From contig CANQZZ010000058.1 in NCBI GenBank assembly GCA_947628465.1, positions 1-8,467 of the forward strand: a stretch of 8,467 nt of DNA, in the 5' to 3' direction. Numbering within the stretch: position 1 is the first letter of the stretch; each line of letters opens with the position of its first letter. Positions 1-6,650 of the stretch are shown piece after piece. The stretch comes from an uncultured Clostridia bacterium. GTDB taxonomy: Bacteria; Bacillota_A; Clostridia; TANB77; CAG-508. A program made the translations under genes and the position numbers. The notes under the pieces were generated by a model that saw only the letters and a list, made by a program, of their open reading frames with translations, searched no databases and was not told where the DNA came from.

Positions 1-222
1 GAAAATTTATTTAATGTTAAAGTATTAAATGTAAATACAATGACAGTTAAAGGAAAAGAAAAAAGAGTAGGAGCAAACACAGGTATGACATCAGATTGGA
101 AAAAAGCAATTGTTACAATTGATACAAATCCATCAGACAGCACATATTTAGCAAAAGGTGGAAAAGAAGTTAAAGTTGATAAGAAATATAAAAGTTCTAT
201 TGACGAATTTATGGGTGCTTAA
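1..222 (+). CDS. rplW: 50S ribosomal protein L23 (uL23), 3' part only
   Basis: The reading frame is open from the first base to TAA at 220-222, giving the last 73 residues; the start lies upstream. The segment [14 protein letters not shown] followed by [14 protein letters not shown] matches the C-terminal half of bacterial L23, including the basic extended loop that contacts 23S rRNA. L23 sits at the peptide exit tunnel and is the docking site for trigger factor and SRP. Its place directly before rplB is the standard S10-operon order. The tail after KKAIVTI is unusually long: about 30 residues (DTNPSD, YLAKGGK, KKYKSS) before the ending IDEFMGA, where the B. subtilis form as I remember it reaches its acidic/aromatic end within about a dozen. 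An ATG at 40 is internal, not the start. Identification is firm; the long tail may be a lineage trait. Confidence 0.93.
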   Translation, partial: ENLFNVKVLNVNTMTVKGKEKRVGANTGMTSDWKKAIVTIDTNPSDSTYLAKGGKEVKVDKKYKSSIDEFMGA

Positions 223-286
223 GGAAAGCATCTAGATTATCCAGATTAAACTGGGAAAATAAATAAATATAAAGGAGAGATAAATA

Positions 287-1114
287 ATGGGAATTAAACA
301 TTTTAGACCATACACCCCATCAAGAAGAAACATGACAGTTTCAGAATTTGATGAAATAACAAAGAAATCACCAGAAAAATCTTTACTATCTAAGAAAAAG
401 AAAAATGCAGGTAGAAATTCTTATGGTAGAATAACAGTTAGACATCAAGGTGGAGGAAACAGACAAAAATATAGAATAATTGATTTTAAACGTAAAAAAG
501 ATGATATGCCAGCTACAGTTGTTGGAATCGAATATGATCCAAACCGTACAAGTAATATAGCATTAATAAAATATGAAGATGAAACATTAAGTTACATTTT
601 AGCACCAGTTGGATTAAAAGATGGAGACACAGTAGTGTCAGGAGCAAATGCTGATATAAAAATAGGAAATACACTTCCTATAGAAAATATACCAGTAGGT
701 ACTATGATTCATAATATAGAATTAAATCCAGGTCAAGGTGGAAAATTAGTTAGAACAGCTGGAGGAGAAGCACAACTTATGGCTAAAGAGGGAGAATATG
801 CACATATAAGACTTCCTTCAGGAGAAATGAGATTAGTGCTTTCAAGATGTAGAGCAACAATAGGAACAATAGGAAATGCTGATCATGGAAATGTAAAACT
901 TGGAAAAGCAGGAAGAAAAAGACACATGGGAATTAGACCAACAGTTAGAGGAGCAGTAATGAACCCAGTAGACCACCCTCATGGTGGTGGTGAAGGTAAA
1001 GCACCAGTAGGACACGCAGGACCACTTACTCCTTGGGGTAAACCAGCATTAGGATATAAGACAAGAGAGAAAAATAAAAAATCAGATAAATTTATTGTTA
1101 AAAGGAGGAAATAA
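287..1114 (+). CDS. rplB: 50S ribosomal protein L2 (uL2)
   Basis: L2 is a primary 23S rRNA-binding protein needed for subunit association and for an active peptidyl-transferase centre. The product has 275 residues, the usual bacterial length. The N-terminal OB-like part holds [20 protein letters not shown], the middle SH3-like part holds [20 protein letters not shown], and the C-terminal signature [14 protein letters not shown] lies near residues 227-240; His230 corresponds to the conserved histidine studied as E. coli His229. The protein ends with the typical basic DKFIVKRRK. The start is fixed by AAAGGAG at 271-277, 9 bases before ATG. The final codons AAA AGG AGG AAA also form the SD of rpsS, so translation of the two is probably coupled. 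Confidence 0.98.
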   Translation: MGIKHFRPYTPSRRNMTVSEFDEITKKSPEKSLLSKKKKNAGRNSYGRITVRHQGGGNRQKYRIIDFKRKKDDMPATVVGIEYDPNRTSNIALIKYEDETLSYILAPVGLKDGDTVVSGANADIKIGNTLPIENIPVGTMIHNIELNPGQGGKLVRTAGGEAQLMAKEGEYAHIRLPSGEMRLVLSRCRATIGTIGNADHGNVKLGKAGRKRHMGIRPTVRGAVMNPVDHPHGGGEGKAPVGHAGPLTPWGKPALGYKTREKNKKSDKFIVKRRK

Positions 1115-1119
1115 TCGTA

Positions 1120-1395
1120 ATGGCTAGAGATAAAAAACCTTTTATAGAAGAAAGATTACTAAAAAGAGTAGAAGCAATGAATGAAACAGGTGAAAAATCA
1201 GTTATTAAAACTTGGTCAAGAGCATCTACTATATATCCACAAATGGTTGGACACACAATAGCAGTTCATGATGGAAGAAAACATGTGCCAATTTACATTT
1301 CAGAAGAAATGATTGGACACAAATTAGGAGAATTTGCTCCAACAAGAACATTTAAAGGACATTCAGGAGATAAAAAAACTGCTGTTCAACAATAA
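1120..1395 (+). CDS. rpsS: 30S ribosomal protein S19 (uS19)
   Basis: S19 binds the head of the 30S subunit with S13, close to the A-site tRNA. The product has 91 residues, against about 92 for the family. Hallmarks are [20 protein letters not shown] in the centre and the C-terminal [15 protein letters not shown]. The SD AAAGGAGG at 1101-1108 lies inside the end of rplB and the start is only 5 bases after the rplB stop. It is followed by a 64-base gap with a small AU-rich stem-loop before rplV. Confidence 0.98.
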   Translation: MARDKKPFIEERLLKRVEAMNETGEKSVIKTWSRASTIYPQMVGHTIAVHDGRKHVPIYISEEMIGHKLGEFAPTRTFKGHSGDKKTAVQQ

Positions 1396-1421
1396 TGAAT
1401 AAAAAAATCAATAGTTAATAA

Positions 1422-1441
1422 CAAAAATCTAACGATTTTTG
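1422..1441 (+). other. AU-rich stem-loop just upstream of the rplV ribosome-binding site
   Basis: CAAAAATC (1422-1429) is an exact inverted copy of GATTTTTG (1434-1441) around a 4-base TAAC loop, giving a perfect 8-bp stem that ends 2 bases before the AAAGGAGG region of rplV. No T-run follows, so it does not look like a terminator. It could affect rplV translation or mRNA processing, but in AT-rich DNA it could also be chance. Confidence 0.35.
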
Positions 1442-1443
1442 AA

Positions 1444-1450
1444 AAGGAGG
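1444..1450 (+). promoter_or_regulatory. Shine-Dalgarno site that decides the rplV start
   Basis: AAGGAGG lies 9 bases before ATG at 1460. An in-frame TTG at 1439 lies upstream of and reads through this site, so it cannot use it; the ATG at 1460 is therefore the start. Confidence 0.85.
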
Positions 1451-1459
1451 AAAGAAAAA

Positions 1460-1828
1460 ATGCCAGAAAAAGAAACAGTTCAAACTGCGACACAAGAAGC
1501 AAGAGCAATATTAAGATATGCTAGAATTTCAAGCAGAAAAGTTAAAATAGTTGCAGATTTGATAAGAGGTAAAAAAGTAGATGAAGCTTTGGCAATAATA
1601 AAATTTACACCAAAAGCATCTTCAGAAATATTAGAAAAATTATTAAAATCAGCAATAGCAAATGCTGAAAATAATCATGGTATGAATAGAGGAAATCTAA
1701 TTGTTAGCGAAATTTATGCAAACCAAGGTCCAACTCTAAAAAGAATTAGACCAGCAGCAAAAGGTTCTGCTGTAAGAATTAGAAAAAGAACATGCCATGT
1801 AACAATCGTGGTAAAGGAGGAAAACTAA
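1460..1828 (+). CDS. rplV: 50S ribosomal protein L22 (uL22)
   Basis: L22 contacts all six domains of 23S rRNA, and its long beta-hairpin lines the nascent-peptide tunnel, where changes can give macrolide resistance. From ATG 1460 the product has 122 residues, about 10 more than the usual 110-112, because of a short polar N-terminal lead ([13 protein letters not shown]) before the conserved [20 protein letters not shown]. The hairpin region runs about residues 78-118, with [20 protein letters not shown] at its tip (about 90-109). No deletion or insertion typical of macrolide resistance is apparent, though I have no close reference to compare with. The gene ends one base before rpsC, whose SD lies in its last codons (V-K-E-E). 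Confidence 0.96.
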   Translation: MPEKETVQTATQEARAILRYARISSRKVKIVADLIRGKKVDEALAIIKFTPKASSEILEKLLKSAIANAENNHGMNRGNLIVSEIYANQGPTLKRIRPAAKGSAVRIRKRTCHVTIVVKEEN

Positions 1829-1829
1829 C

Positions 1830-2492
1830 ATGGGACAAAAAATGCATCCACATGGATTAAGAGTAGGTGTTATCAAAGATTGGAATTCAAAATGGTATGC
1901 AGACTCTAAAAATTTTAGTGATTATTTAGTAGAAGATCACAAAATCCGTGAATATGTTAAGAAAAAATTATTTGTAAGTGGAATTTCTAAAATAGAAATA
2001 GAAAGAACACCAAAATTTGTTAAAGTAAATGTATATACTGCAAAACCAGGTCTAGTAATAGGTAAAGGTGGAAATTATGCAGAAACATTAAAAAATGAAT
2101 TAGTAAAAATGATAAACAAAGATGTAAATTTAAATATAGTTGAAGTTAAAAATGTAGATACAGATGCACAATTAGTTGCTGAAAATATCGCAAATCAACT
2201 AGAGAGAAGAATATCTTTTAGAAGAGCAATGAAGCAATGCATGCAAAAAACTATGAAAGCAGGAGCTTTAGGAATAAAAACAGCTGTATCTGGAAGATTA
2301 GGTGGAGCTGATATGGCAAGAACAGAATTCTATAAAGAAGGTACTATTCCACTTCAAACATTAAGAGCAGATATAGATTATGGATTCTATGAAGCAGATA
2401 CAACCTATGGAAAAATAGGTGTTAAAGTTTGGATTTATAATGGAGAGGTTCTTCCAACTAAAAAAGTAAATAATAAAGGAGGGGAAGAATAA
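1830..2492 (+). CDS. rpsC: 30S ribosomal protein S3 (uS3)
   Basis: S3 is on the 30S head at the mRNA entry channel and takes part in mRNA helicase activity of the ribosome. The product has 220 residues, normal for Firmicutes. It begins with the characteristic [18 protein letters not shown]; a type-II KH domain has the GXXG loop VIGKGG at about 76-81; the C-terminal domain carries [20 protein letters not shown] and [28 protein letters not shown] lies at 1813-1820 inside rplV. The stop TAA at 2490-2492 overlaps the ATG of rplP by one base (TAATG), a translational-coupling arrangement. Confidence 0.98.
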   Translation: MGQKMHPHGLRVGVIKDWNSKWYADSKNFSDYLVEDHKIREYVKKKLFVSGISKIEIERTPKFVKVNVYTAKPGLVIGKGGNYAETLKNELVKMINKDVNLNIVEVKNVDTDAQLVAENIANQLERRISFRRAMKQCMQKTMKAGALGIKTAVSGRLGGADMARTEFYKEGTIPLQTLRADIDYGFYEADTTYGKIGVKVWIYNGEVLPTKKVNNKGGEE

Positions 2493-2935
2493 TGCCAGTA
2501 ATGCCAAAAAGAACAAAATATAGAAAAATGCAAAAAGGTAGAAACAGAGGTAAAGCAACAAGAGGAAACGTTGTAAACGAAGGTGAATACGGATTACAAG
2601 CATTAGAAGCAGGATTAATTACAGCAAATCAAATAGAAGCAGCCAGAATTGCCATGACTCGTTATATTAAAAGAGGTGGTAAAGTTTGGATAAAAATATT
2701 CCCAAATAAACCAATAAGTAAGAAACCAGCTGAAACTCGTATGGGTAAAGGTAAAGGTGCTACAGAATATTGGGTAGCTGTTGTAAAACCAGGTAGAGTA
2801 TTATTTGAACTTGCAGGTGTAACAGAAGATATAGCAAGAGAAGCATTAAGACTTGCATCACATAAATTACCTGTAAAAACAAAATTCTTAAGTAGGGAAA
2901 TAGAGCAAGGTGGTGATGTTGATGAAGATAAATAA
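2492..2935 (+). CDS. rplP: 50S ribosomal protein L16 (uL16)
   Basis: L16 binds near the A-site tRNA elbow and is a late-assembling 50S protein. The product has 147 residues against the usual 144-145. Features are [19 protein letters not shown] at the N-terminus, [20 protein letters not shown] and the glycine-rich [20 protein letters not shown] (about 83-102), the loop that reaches toward tRNA. Two ATGs are possible: 2492 gives MPVMPKRT and 2501 gives MPKRT. The SD AGGAGG at 2477-2482 is 9 bases before 2492 but 18 before 2501, so 2492 is chosen. The C-terminus is acidic (GGDVDEDK) and is overlapped by rpmC. Confidence 0.97.
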   Translation: MPVMPKRTKYRKMQKGRNRGKATRGNVVNEGEYGLQALEAGLITANQIEAARIAMTRYIKRGGKVWIKIFPNKPISKKPAETRMGKGKGATEYWVAVVKPGRVLFELAGVTEDIAREALRLASHKLPVKTKFLSREIEQGGDVDEDK

Positions 2936-3122
2936 GATTAAAGAAATGTCTTCACCAGACTTAAAAAAAGAATTAGGCGAACTAAAATCAGAATTATTCA
3001 AATTAAGATTTAGTTTAGCAACAAATGGATTAGATAATCCAATGAAAATAAAAGAAGTAAAAAAAGATATAGCTAGAATAAATACAATTTTAAGACAAAG
3101 AGAAATAGAAGAAGCAAAATAA
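2922..3122 (+). CDS. rpmC: 50S ribosomal protein L29 (uL29)
   Basis: L29 is a small two-helix protein beside L23 at the tunnel exit. The product from ATG 2922 has 66 residues, the typical length. [20 protein letters not shown] and [18 protein letters not shown] are the family hallmarks. Several in-frame starts exist (GTG 2910, GTG 2913, ATG 2916, TTG 2919, ATG 2922). The one SD-like site, AAGGTGG at 2907-2913, is 8 bases before 2922, and [10 protein letters not shown] matches how L29 normally begins, so 2922 is preferred. It overlaps the last 14 bases of rplP in another frame and its SD is weaker than its neighbours', suggesting it relies on ribosomes finishing rplP. Confidence 0.94.
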   Translation: MKINKIKEMSSPDLKKELGELKSELFKLRFSLATNGLDNPMKIKEVKKDIARINTILRQREIEEAK

Positions 3123-3167
3123 TTTAAAAAGGTATATCTTATAACCAAAAAAGGAGGAAAATGAGAC

Positions 3168-3431
3168 ATGGAAGAAAGAAATCTTCGTAAAGTTATGATT
3201 GGTACTGTAACATCTAACAAAATGGATAAAACAATAGTAGTATCAGTTGAAACAAGTGTAAAACATCCTATATATGGAAAAATTGTTAAAAGAACATACA
3301 AATTAAAAGCTCATGACGAAGAAAATAAATGTCAAATAGGTGATAAAGTAAAAGTAATGGAAACAAGACCTCTATCAAAGGATAAAAGATGGAGATTAGT
3401 TGAGATTATGGAAAAAGCAGTAGTAAAATAA
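3168..3431 (+). CDS. rpsQ: 30S ribosomal protein S17 (uS17)
   Basis: S17 is a primary 16S rRNA-binding protein with an OB fold that helps early 30S assembly. The product has 87 residues, the usual length. Hallmarks are [40 protein letters not shown], the [20 protein letters not shown] strand-loop and a C-terminal LVEIME. SD AAGGAGG at 3151-3157 lies 10 bases before ATG 3168. A nearer ATG at 3161 is out of frame, too close to the SD, and opens only nine codons before a stop. Confidence 0.98.
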   Translation: MEERNLRKVMIGTVTSNKMDKTIVVSVETSVKHPIYGKIVKRTYKLKAHDEENKCQIGDKVKVMETRPLSKDKRWRLVEIMEKAVVK

Positions 3432-3494
3432 ATGAAAAGTTAATTTTGATTTGTTTTACAAAAATATAAAATACGAAGAAGGAGGAAAACTCAA

Positions 3495-3863
3495 ATGATT
3501 CAACAACAAACAAAGTTAAAAGTAGCTGATAATACTGGAGCAAAAGAATTAATGTGTATTAGATGCTTAGGTGGATCACATAGAAAATTTGCAGGAGTTG
3601 GAGATATAATAATTGCTTCTGTAAAAAGTGCAATACCAAATGGTGTTGTTAAAAAAGGTGATGTTGTTAAAGCAGTTATCGTAAGAACAAAGAAACCAAT
3701 AAGAAGACCAGATGGATCTTATGTAAGATTTGATGAGAATGCCGCAGTTATTATCCGTGATGATGGTAACCCAAAAGGTACTCGTATATTTGGACCAATA
3801 GCTAGAGAACTAAGAGATAAGGATTATATGAAGATATTATCTTTAGCTCCAGAGGTACTTTAA
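3495..3863 (+). CDS. rplN: 50S ribosomal protein L14 (uL14)
   Basis: L14 sits at the subunit interface, makes a bridge to 16S rRNA, and is the binding site of the silencing factor RsfS. The product has exactly the family length, 122 residues. Hallmarks are [20 protein letters not shown] at the start, IKGD-like [18 protein letters not shown] in the centre, [20 protein letters not shown] and [10 protein letters not shown] near the end. SD AAGGAGG at 3479-3485 is 9 bases before the ATG. It is conventionally the first gene of the spc part; the 63-base gap before it shows no convincing promoter. Confidence 0.98.
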   Translation: MIQQQTKLKVADNTGAKELMCIRCLGGSHRKFAGVGDIIIASVKSAIPNGVVKKGDVVKAVIVRTKKPIRRPDGSYVRFDENAAVIIRDDGNPKGTRIFGPIARELRDKDYMKILSLAPEVL

Positions 3864-3906
3864 TAAAACAAATTAGATTTAAGAAAGAAAAGGAGGAAAA
3901 TCCTAG

Positions 3907-4215
3907 ATGAAGATAAAAAAAGGTGATACAGTTCAAGTTTTATCAGGAAATGATAAAGGTAAAACAGGAGAAGTGTTAGAAACAATGCCAAAATTACAAA
4001 AAGTAATAGTTAAAGGCGTAAATATTAGAAAAAAACATGTAAAACCAAGAAAACAAGGTGAAGAGGGCGGAATTATACCAGTAGAATGCAGTATACATAG
4101 TAGCAAAGTTAATGTAGTTTGCCCAAAATGTAATAAACCTACAAGAATAGGTATTATAAAAGAAGGAAAAGAAAAAATACGCGTTTGTAAAAAATGCGGA
4201 AACAAAATTAAATAG
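3907..4215 (+). CDS. rplX: 50S ribosomal protein L24 (uL24)
   Basis: L24 is an assembly-initiating 23S rRNA-binding protein near the tunnel exit. The product has 102 residues, normal for the family. A KOW motif is at the N-terminus ([20 protein letters not shown], about residues 3-22), followed by [20 protein letters not shown]. The C-terminal part contains two CXXC pairs, C72/C75 and C94/C97, arranged like a zinc ribbon; many bacterial L24 proteins carry these, and actual zinc binding is inferred. SD AGGAGG at 3891-3896 is followed by TCCT, which could form a short 4-bp pairing with part of the SD. Confidence 0.97.
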   Translation: MKIKKGDTVQVLSGNDKGKTGEVLETMPKLQKVIVKGVNIRKKHVKPRKQGEEGGIIPVECSIHSSKVNVVCPKCNKPTRIGIIKEGKEKIRVCKKCGNKIK

Positions 4216-4236
4216 GTAGGAAGGAGAAAACTATTA

Positions 4237-4776
4237 ATGGAAAAATTAAGAGAGCAATATGAAAAAGAAGTAGTACCTGCATTAATGAAAAAATTTGAAT
4301 ATAAATCAGTTATGCAAGTTCCTAAGCTAGAAAAAATAGTTATAAACATTGGTTTAGGAGATATAAAAGACAATCCAAAAACTTTAGATAATGCAATATC
4401 TGATTTAACTCAAATAACAGGACAAAAACCAATTATAACAAAGGCAAAAAAAGCAATCGCCGCTTTCAAATTAAGAGAAGGTGTAAATGTTGGTTGTAAA
4501 GTTACTTTAAGATCAGGAAAAATGTATGATTTTGCATACAAGCTATTTAATGTAGCATTACCAAGAGTAAGAGATTTTAGAGGACTTTCTAAAAATTCAT
4601 TTGATGGAAAAGGTAATTATTCTTTAGGAATAAAAGAACAATTGATATTCCCTGAAATTGAATATGATAAAATCGATAAATTAAGAGGTATGGATATCAT
4701 ATTTGTAACAACAGCAAAAAGCGATGAAGAAGCAAGAGAATTACTTACATTACTAGGTATGCCTTTTAGAGTATAA
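4237..4776 (+). CDS. rplE: 50S ribosomal protein L5 (uL5)
   Basis: L5 binds 5S rRNA with L18 in the central protuberance and contacts P-site tRNA and S13. The product has 179 residues, the family standard. Signatures are [16 protein letters not shown] at about 27-42, [20 protein letters not shown], the loop [20 protein letters not shown], and the C-terminal [28 protein letters not shown] at 4221-4226 is 10 bases before the ATG. It lies 21 bases after rplX, as expected for the spc order. Confidence 0.98.
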   Translation: MEKLREQYEKEVVPALMKKFEYKSVMQVPKLEKIVINIGLGDIKDNPKTLDNAISDLTQITGQKPIITKAKKAIAAFKLREGVNVGCKVTLRSGKMYDFAYKLFNVALPRVRDFRGLSKNSFDGKGNYSLGIKEQLIFPEIEYDKIDKLRGMDIIFVTTAKSDEEARELLTLLGMPFRV

Positions 4777-4800
4777 AATAAAGGAGGAAAATAAAAAATT

Positions 4801-4986
4801 ATGGCTAAAAAAGCAATGATTATAAAACAACAAAAAGAACAAAAATACAAAACAAGAGAATATCATAGATGTAAATTATGTGGTAGACCACATGGATATA
4901 TTAGAAAATACGGAATTTGCCGTATATGCTTTAGAGAATTAGCACATAAAGGTGAGATACCTGGTGTTAAAAAAGCAAGTTGGTAA
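4801..4986 (+). CDS. rpsN: 30S ribosomal protein S14, zinc-binding type Z (uS14)
   Basis: S14 is a late-assembling protein of the 30S head. The product has 61 residues, the size of the short zinc (C+) form, with C24, C27, C40 and C43 in a C-X2-C-X12-C-X2-C array that should hold one zinc ion. It ends in the standard VKKASW. Some Firmicutes keep a second zinc-free S14 elsewhere for zinc starvation; this window cannot show that. The N-terminus ([20 protein letters not shown]) is typical. SD AAAGGAGG at 4780-4787 has a rather long 13-base spacer. The gene is followed by an atypical 178-base gap with a long inverted repeat. The type is also named rpsZ in some annotations. Confidence 0.97.
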   Translation: MAKKAMIIKQQKEQKYKTREYHRCKLCGRPHGYIRKYGICRICFRELAHKGEIPGVKKASW

Positions 4987-4991
4987 AATAG

Positions 4992-5140
4992 AAGTGAGAG
5001 GTGAGATGTTAGAGGTGAGAAACTTAAAAAAAGAGCTAACATTAAACCTTAAATAAAATATAATGATGAAGTTAGATGGTTATGAAAATTATTTAAAAGA
5101 GAGTTTTTACATTTCTCATTTCTCACATCTCACTTCACTT
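4992..5140. repeat. Long imperfect inverted repeat built from 7-base units, between rpsN and rpsH
   Basis: The left arm (4992-5030) and right arm (5104-5140) are reverse complements with two one-base bulges, three mismatches and two positions that would be G-U pairs in RNA. They enclose 73 bases, within which TTAAATAA (5049-5056) can pair with TTATTTAA (5089-5096). Each arm is a run of degenerate heptamers: left GTGAGAG, GTGAGAT, GTTAGAG, GTGAGAA (4994-5021); right, read on the minus strand from 5140, AAGTGAA, GTGAGAT, GTGAGAA, ATGAGAA. The purine/pyrimidine strand bias differs sharply from the genes around it. There is no coding frame of note and no T-run to make it a terminator. It looks like an inserted small palindromic or MITE-like element or a structured RNA; no clear target-site duplication is visible. 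The structure is seen; the origin is inference. Confidence 0.8.
5036..5064 (+). promoter_or_regulatory. Possible sigma-A-type promoter inside the inverted repeat
   Basis: TATAAT at 5059-5064 is a perfect -10 match, with CTAACA at 5036-5041 (4 of 6 to TTGACA) at the ideal 17-base spacing. It would start transcription near 5071 toward rpsH, about 95 bases upstream of that gene. AT-rich DNA produces such matches by chance, so this is only a candidate. Confidence 0.3.
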
Positions 5141-5164
5141 AAGTAAAGAAAAGGAGGAATAAAT

Positions 5165-5563
5165 ATGAATACTACTGATCCAATAGCAGATATGCTAACA
5201 AGAATAAGAAATGCAAGTAGTGCTAAGTTTAAAACAGTAGATGTACCTGCTTCAAAAATAAAAAAATCAATAGCAGAAATATTATTCAATGAAGGATATA
5301 TAAAAGCTTATGAAGAAATAGAAAATGATAATCAAGGTATTATAAGAATTAGCTTAAAATATACAGAAAAAGGTAAAAAAGTAATTTCAGGATTAAAAAG
5401 AATAAGTAAACCAGGATTAAGAATATATGCTGCAAAAGATGAACTTCCAAGGGTTTTAAATGGACTAGGAGTAGCATTAATATCTACATCTAAAGGAATA
5501 ATGACTGATAAAGAAGCAAGAAAACAAGGTGTAGGTGGAGAAGTTTTAGCATATATTTGGTAA
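5165..5563 (+). CDS. rpsH: 30S ribosomal protein S8 (uS8)
   Basis: S8 is a primary binder of the central domain of 16S rRNA; in E. coli it also represses the spc operon by binding its mRNA. The product has 132 residues, the usual length. It starts with [20 protein letters not shown], has [20 protein letters not shown] in the N-terminal domain, and ends with [20 protein letters not shown] and LAYIW, the conserved RNA-binding C-terminal signature. SD AAGGAGG at 5151-5157 is 7 bases before the ATG. The SD lies 10 bases downstream of the right arm of the inverted repeat, so that structure could influence S8 synthesis. Confidence 0.98.
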   Translation: MNTTDPIADMLTRIRNASSAKFKTVDVPASKIKKSIAEILFNEGYIKAYEEIENDNQGIIRISLKYTEKGKKVISGLKRISKPGLRIYAAKDELPRVLNGLGVALISTSKGIMTDKEARKQGVGGEVLAYIW

Positions 5564-5584
5564 AATTAGAAAGGAGATATAAAG

Positions 5585-6121
5585 ATGTCAAGAATAGGAA
5601 ATAAACCAATTACAGTACCACAAGGAATAGAAGTTAATTTAGACGGCCAAAAAATTACTGTAAAAGGACCTAAAGGAACACTAGAAAAAGAATTGCATAG
5701 CAATATGAGTGTAAAATTAGAAAATGGTGTTATAACAGTTTCAAGACCAAATGACGAAAAAGAAAATAGAAGTCTACATGGTTTAACAAGAACATTAATA
5801 AACAACATGATTCAAGGTGTTTCTAAAGAATACACAAAAGAATTAGAAATAAATGGAGTTGGTTATAGAGCTTCAAAACAAGGAAAAACATTAGTTTTAA
5901 ACCTTGGATACTCACATCCTGTAAAAATGGATGAACCTGCAGGAATAACTTTTGAAGTACCTAATCCAAATACAATTATAGTAAAAGGAGTAGATAAAGA
6001 ATTAGTTGGTCAAACAGCAGCAGAAGTAAGAACAAAGAGACCACCTGAAGTATATAGAGGAAAAGGTATTAAATATGTTGAAGAGCATATTAGAAGAAAA
6101 GAAGGAAAGACAGGTAAATAA
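5585..6121 (+). CDS. rplF: 50S ribosomal protein L6 (uL6)
   Basis: L6 binds the sarcin-ricin region of 23S rRNA near the elongation-factor site and is needed for late 50S assembly. The product has 178 residues, in the normal 177-180 range. It shows the two duplicated L6 folds: the N-terminal MSRIGNKPITVPQGIEV with VKGPKGTLEKEL, and the C-terminal VKGVDKELVGQTAAEVRTKR followed by RPPEVYRGKGIKYVEEHIRR and the end KEGKTGK. SD AAGGAG at 5571-5576 is 8 bases before the ATG, and the gene follows rpsH by 21 bases. The gap after it (138 bases) is unusually long and carries a palindromic element. Confidence 0.98.
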   Translation: MSRIGNKPITVPQGIEVNLDGQKITVKGPKGTLEKELHSNMSVKLENGVITVSRPNDEKENRSLHGLTRTLINNMIQGVSKEYTKELEINGVGYRASKQGKTLVLNLGYSHPVKMDEPAGITFEVPNPNTIIVKGVDKELVGQTAAEVRTKRPPEVYRGKGIKYVEEHIRRKEGKTGK

Positions 6122-6133
6122 AATAAATTATAA

Positions 6134-6147
6134 GAGTAGAGGATAGA
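6134..6147 (+). repeat. Two purine-rich 7-base units after rplF
   Basis: GAGTAGA and GGATAGA stand in tandem shortly after the rplF stop. They have the same 7-base length and purine character as the heptamers in the rpsN-rpsH gap. With only two units this may be chance. Bases 6139-6145 could also pair with 6190-6196, competing slightly with the hairpin downstream. Confidence 0.3.
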
Positions 6148-6173
6148 GAAAACTGACATCACCAGCTGTTAAA

Positions 6174-6232
6174 GTATGGGGATGTATCTTATCCTTAAAG
6201 ACAGACCGGGGAAGAAAGATGCGTCCCCTTAC
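6174..6232. repeat. REP-like palindromic element with a 13-bp GGGGA/TCCCC stem, between rplF and rplR
   Basis: GGGGATGTATCTT (6178-6190) pairs with AAGATGCGTCCCC (6216-6228) along all 13 positions, two of them G-U in RNA on the + strand. After one T-T mismatch, GTA (6174-6176) pairs with TAC (6230-6232). Inside, TCCTT (6192-6196) can pair with GGGGA (6208-6212) around an 11-base loop. GC is about 47%, well above the surrounding genes. No T-run follows on either strand, so it is not a typical terminator. GGGGA...TCCCC palindromes of this kind occur as dispersed intergenic repeats in Firmicutes and are sometimes linked to IS200-like (REP-associated) transposases; assignment to such a family is from memory. 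Alternatives are a structured leader controlling rplR onward or an mRNA processing site. Confidence 0.72.
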
Positions 6233-6259
6233 AAATATAAAGAAAGGAGAATTTCTTAA

Positions 6260-6619
6260 ATGATTACTAAAACAAATAGAAAATTAGAAAGAGAAAGAAG
6301 ACATAGAAGAGTTCGCAGAAAAATCAGCGGTACAGCAGAATGTCCAAGATTATGCATATATAGAAGTAATAGTAATGTATATGCTCAAATAATTGATGAT
6401 GTAAAAGGTGTAACACTTGTTTCTGCTTCAACTTTGGATAAAGAAGTAAAAACAAAAAAATCTAATAAAGAAGCAGCAAAAGAAGTAGGTACATTAATTG
6501 CAAAAAGAGCAATTGAAAAAAAGATAGAAAGTGTTGTATATGACAGAGGCGGATATATTTATCATGGTATAGTAAAAGAGCTTGCAGAATCTGCAAGAGA
6601 AGCCGGATTAAAATTCTAG
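6260..6619 (+). CDS. rplR: 50S ribosomal protein L18 (uL18)
   Basis: L18 binds 5S rRNA and with L5 attaches it to the central protuberance. The product has 119 residues, typical of the family. The basic N-terminal tail ([20 protein letters not shown]) precedes [19 protein letters not shown], the conserved core, and the C-terminal part carries [20 protein letters not shown] and REAGLKF. SD AAAGGAG at 6243-6249 is 10 bases before the ATG. The SD begins 11 bases after the hairpin of the palindromic element. Confidence 0.98.
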   Translation: MITKTNRKLERERRHRRVRRKISGTAECPRLCIYRSNSNVYAQIIDDVKGVTLVSASTLDKEVKTKKSNKEAAKEVGTLIAKRAIEKKIESVVYDRGGYIYHGIVKELAESAREAGLKF

Positions 6620-6650
6620 TTAAAATAAAAAGGAGGAAACTTTTAAAAGT

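Noticed and set aside
241..254. CCAG/CTGG hairpin in the rplW-rplB gap
   Set aside because: Only a 4-bp stem with a 6-base loop and no T-run; too weak to call.
1439..1459. TTG start for L22 giving seven extra residues (starting M-K-R-R-K-E-K)
   Set aside because: The extra codons are the Shine-Dalgarno site of the ATG at 1460 translated, so the upstream TTG is not the start.
2361..2603. Open frames on the minus strand across the ribosomal genes, here and also at 2888-3301, 3933-4373, 4617-4850, 5566-5808, 6773-7081, 7685-7987 and 8012-8440
   Set aside because: Each lies opposite a well-conserved ribosomal or secY gene, has low-complexity hydrophobic composition expected from reading A-rich coding strands backwards, and lacks a good SD or family motif.
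3131..3146. Small hairpin (GGTATA/TATAACC with one bulged A) before rpsQ
   Set aside because: Six pairs with a bulge and a 3-base loop, AT-rich; likely chance.
3894..3904. AGGA/TCCT pairing that could cover the rplX Shine-Dalgarno site
   Set aside because: A 4-bp stem with a 3-base loop is too unstable to claim regulation without conservation.
4216..4236. S8-type translational operator at the rplX-rplE junction, as in E. coli
   Set aside because: The gap is only 21 bases and is mostly the SD; I see no S8-binding-like helix there.
4992..5140. CRISPR array or factor-independent terminator in the rpsN-rpsH gap
   Set aside because: The repeats are 7-base units without unique spacers, and no T-run follows the palindrome on the + strand.
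6153..6158. CTGACA as a -35 box in the rplF-rplR gap
   Set aside because: It matches TTGACA at 5 of 6, but no acceptable -10 box lies 16-18 bases downstream.
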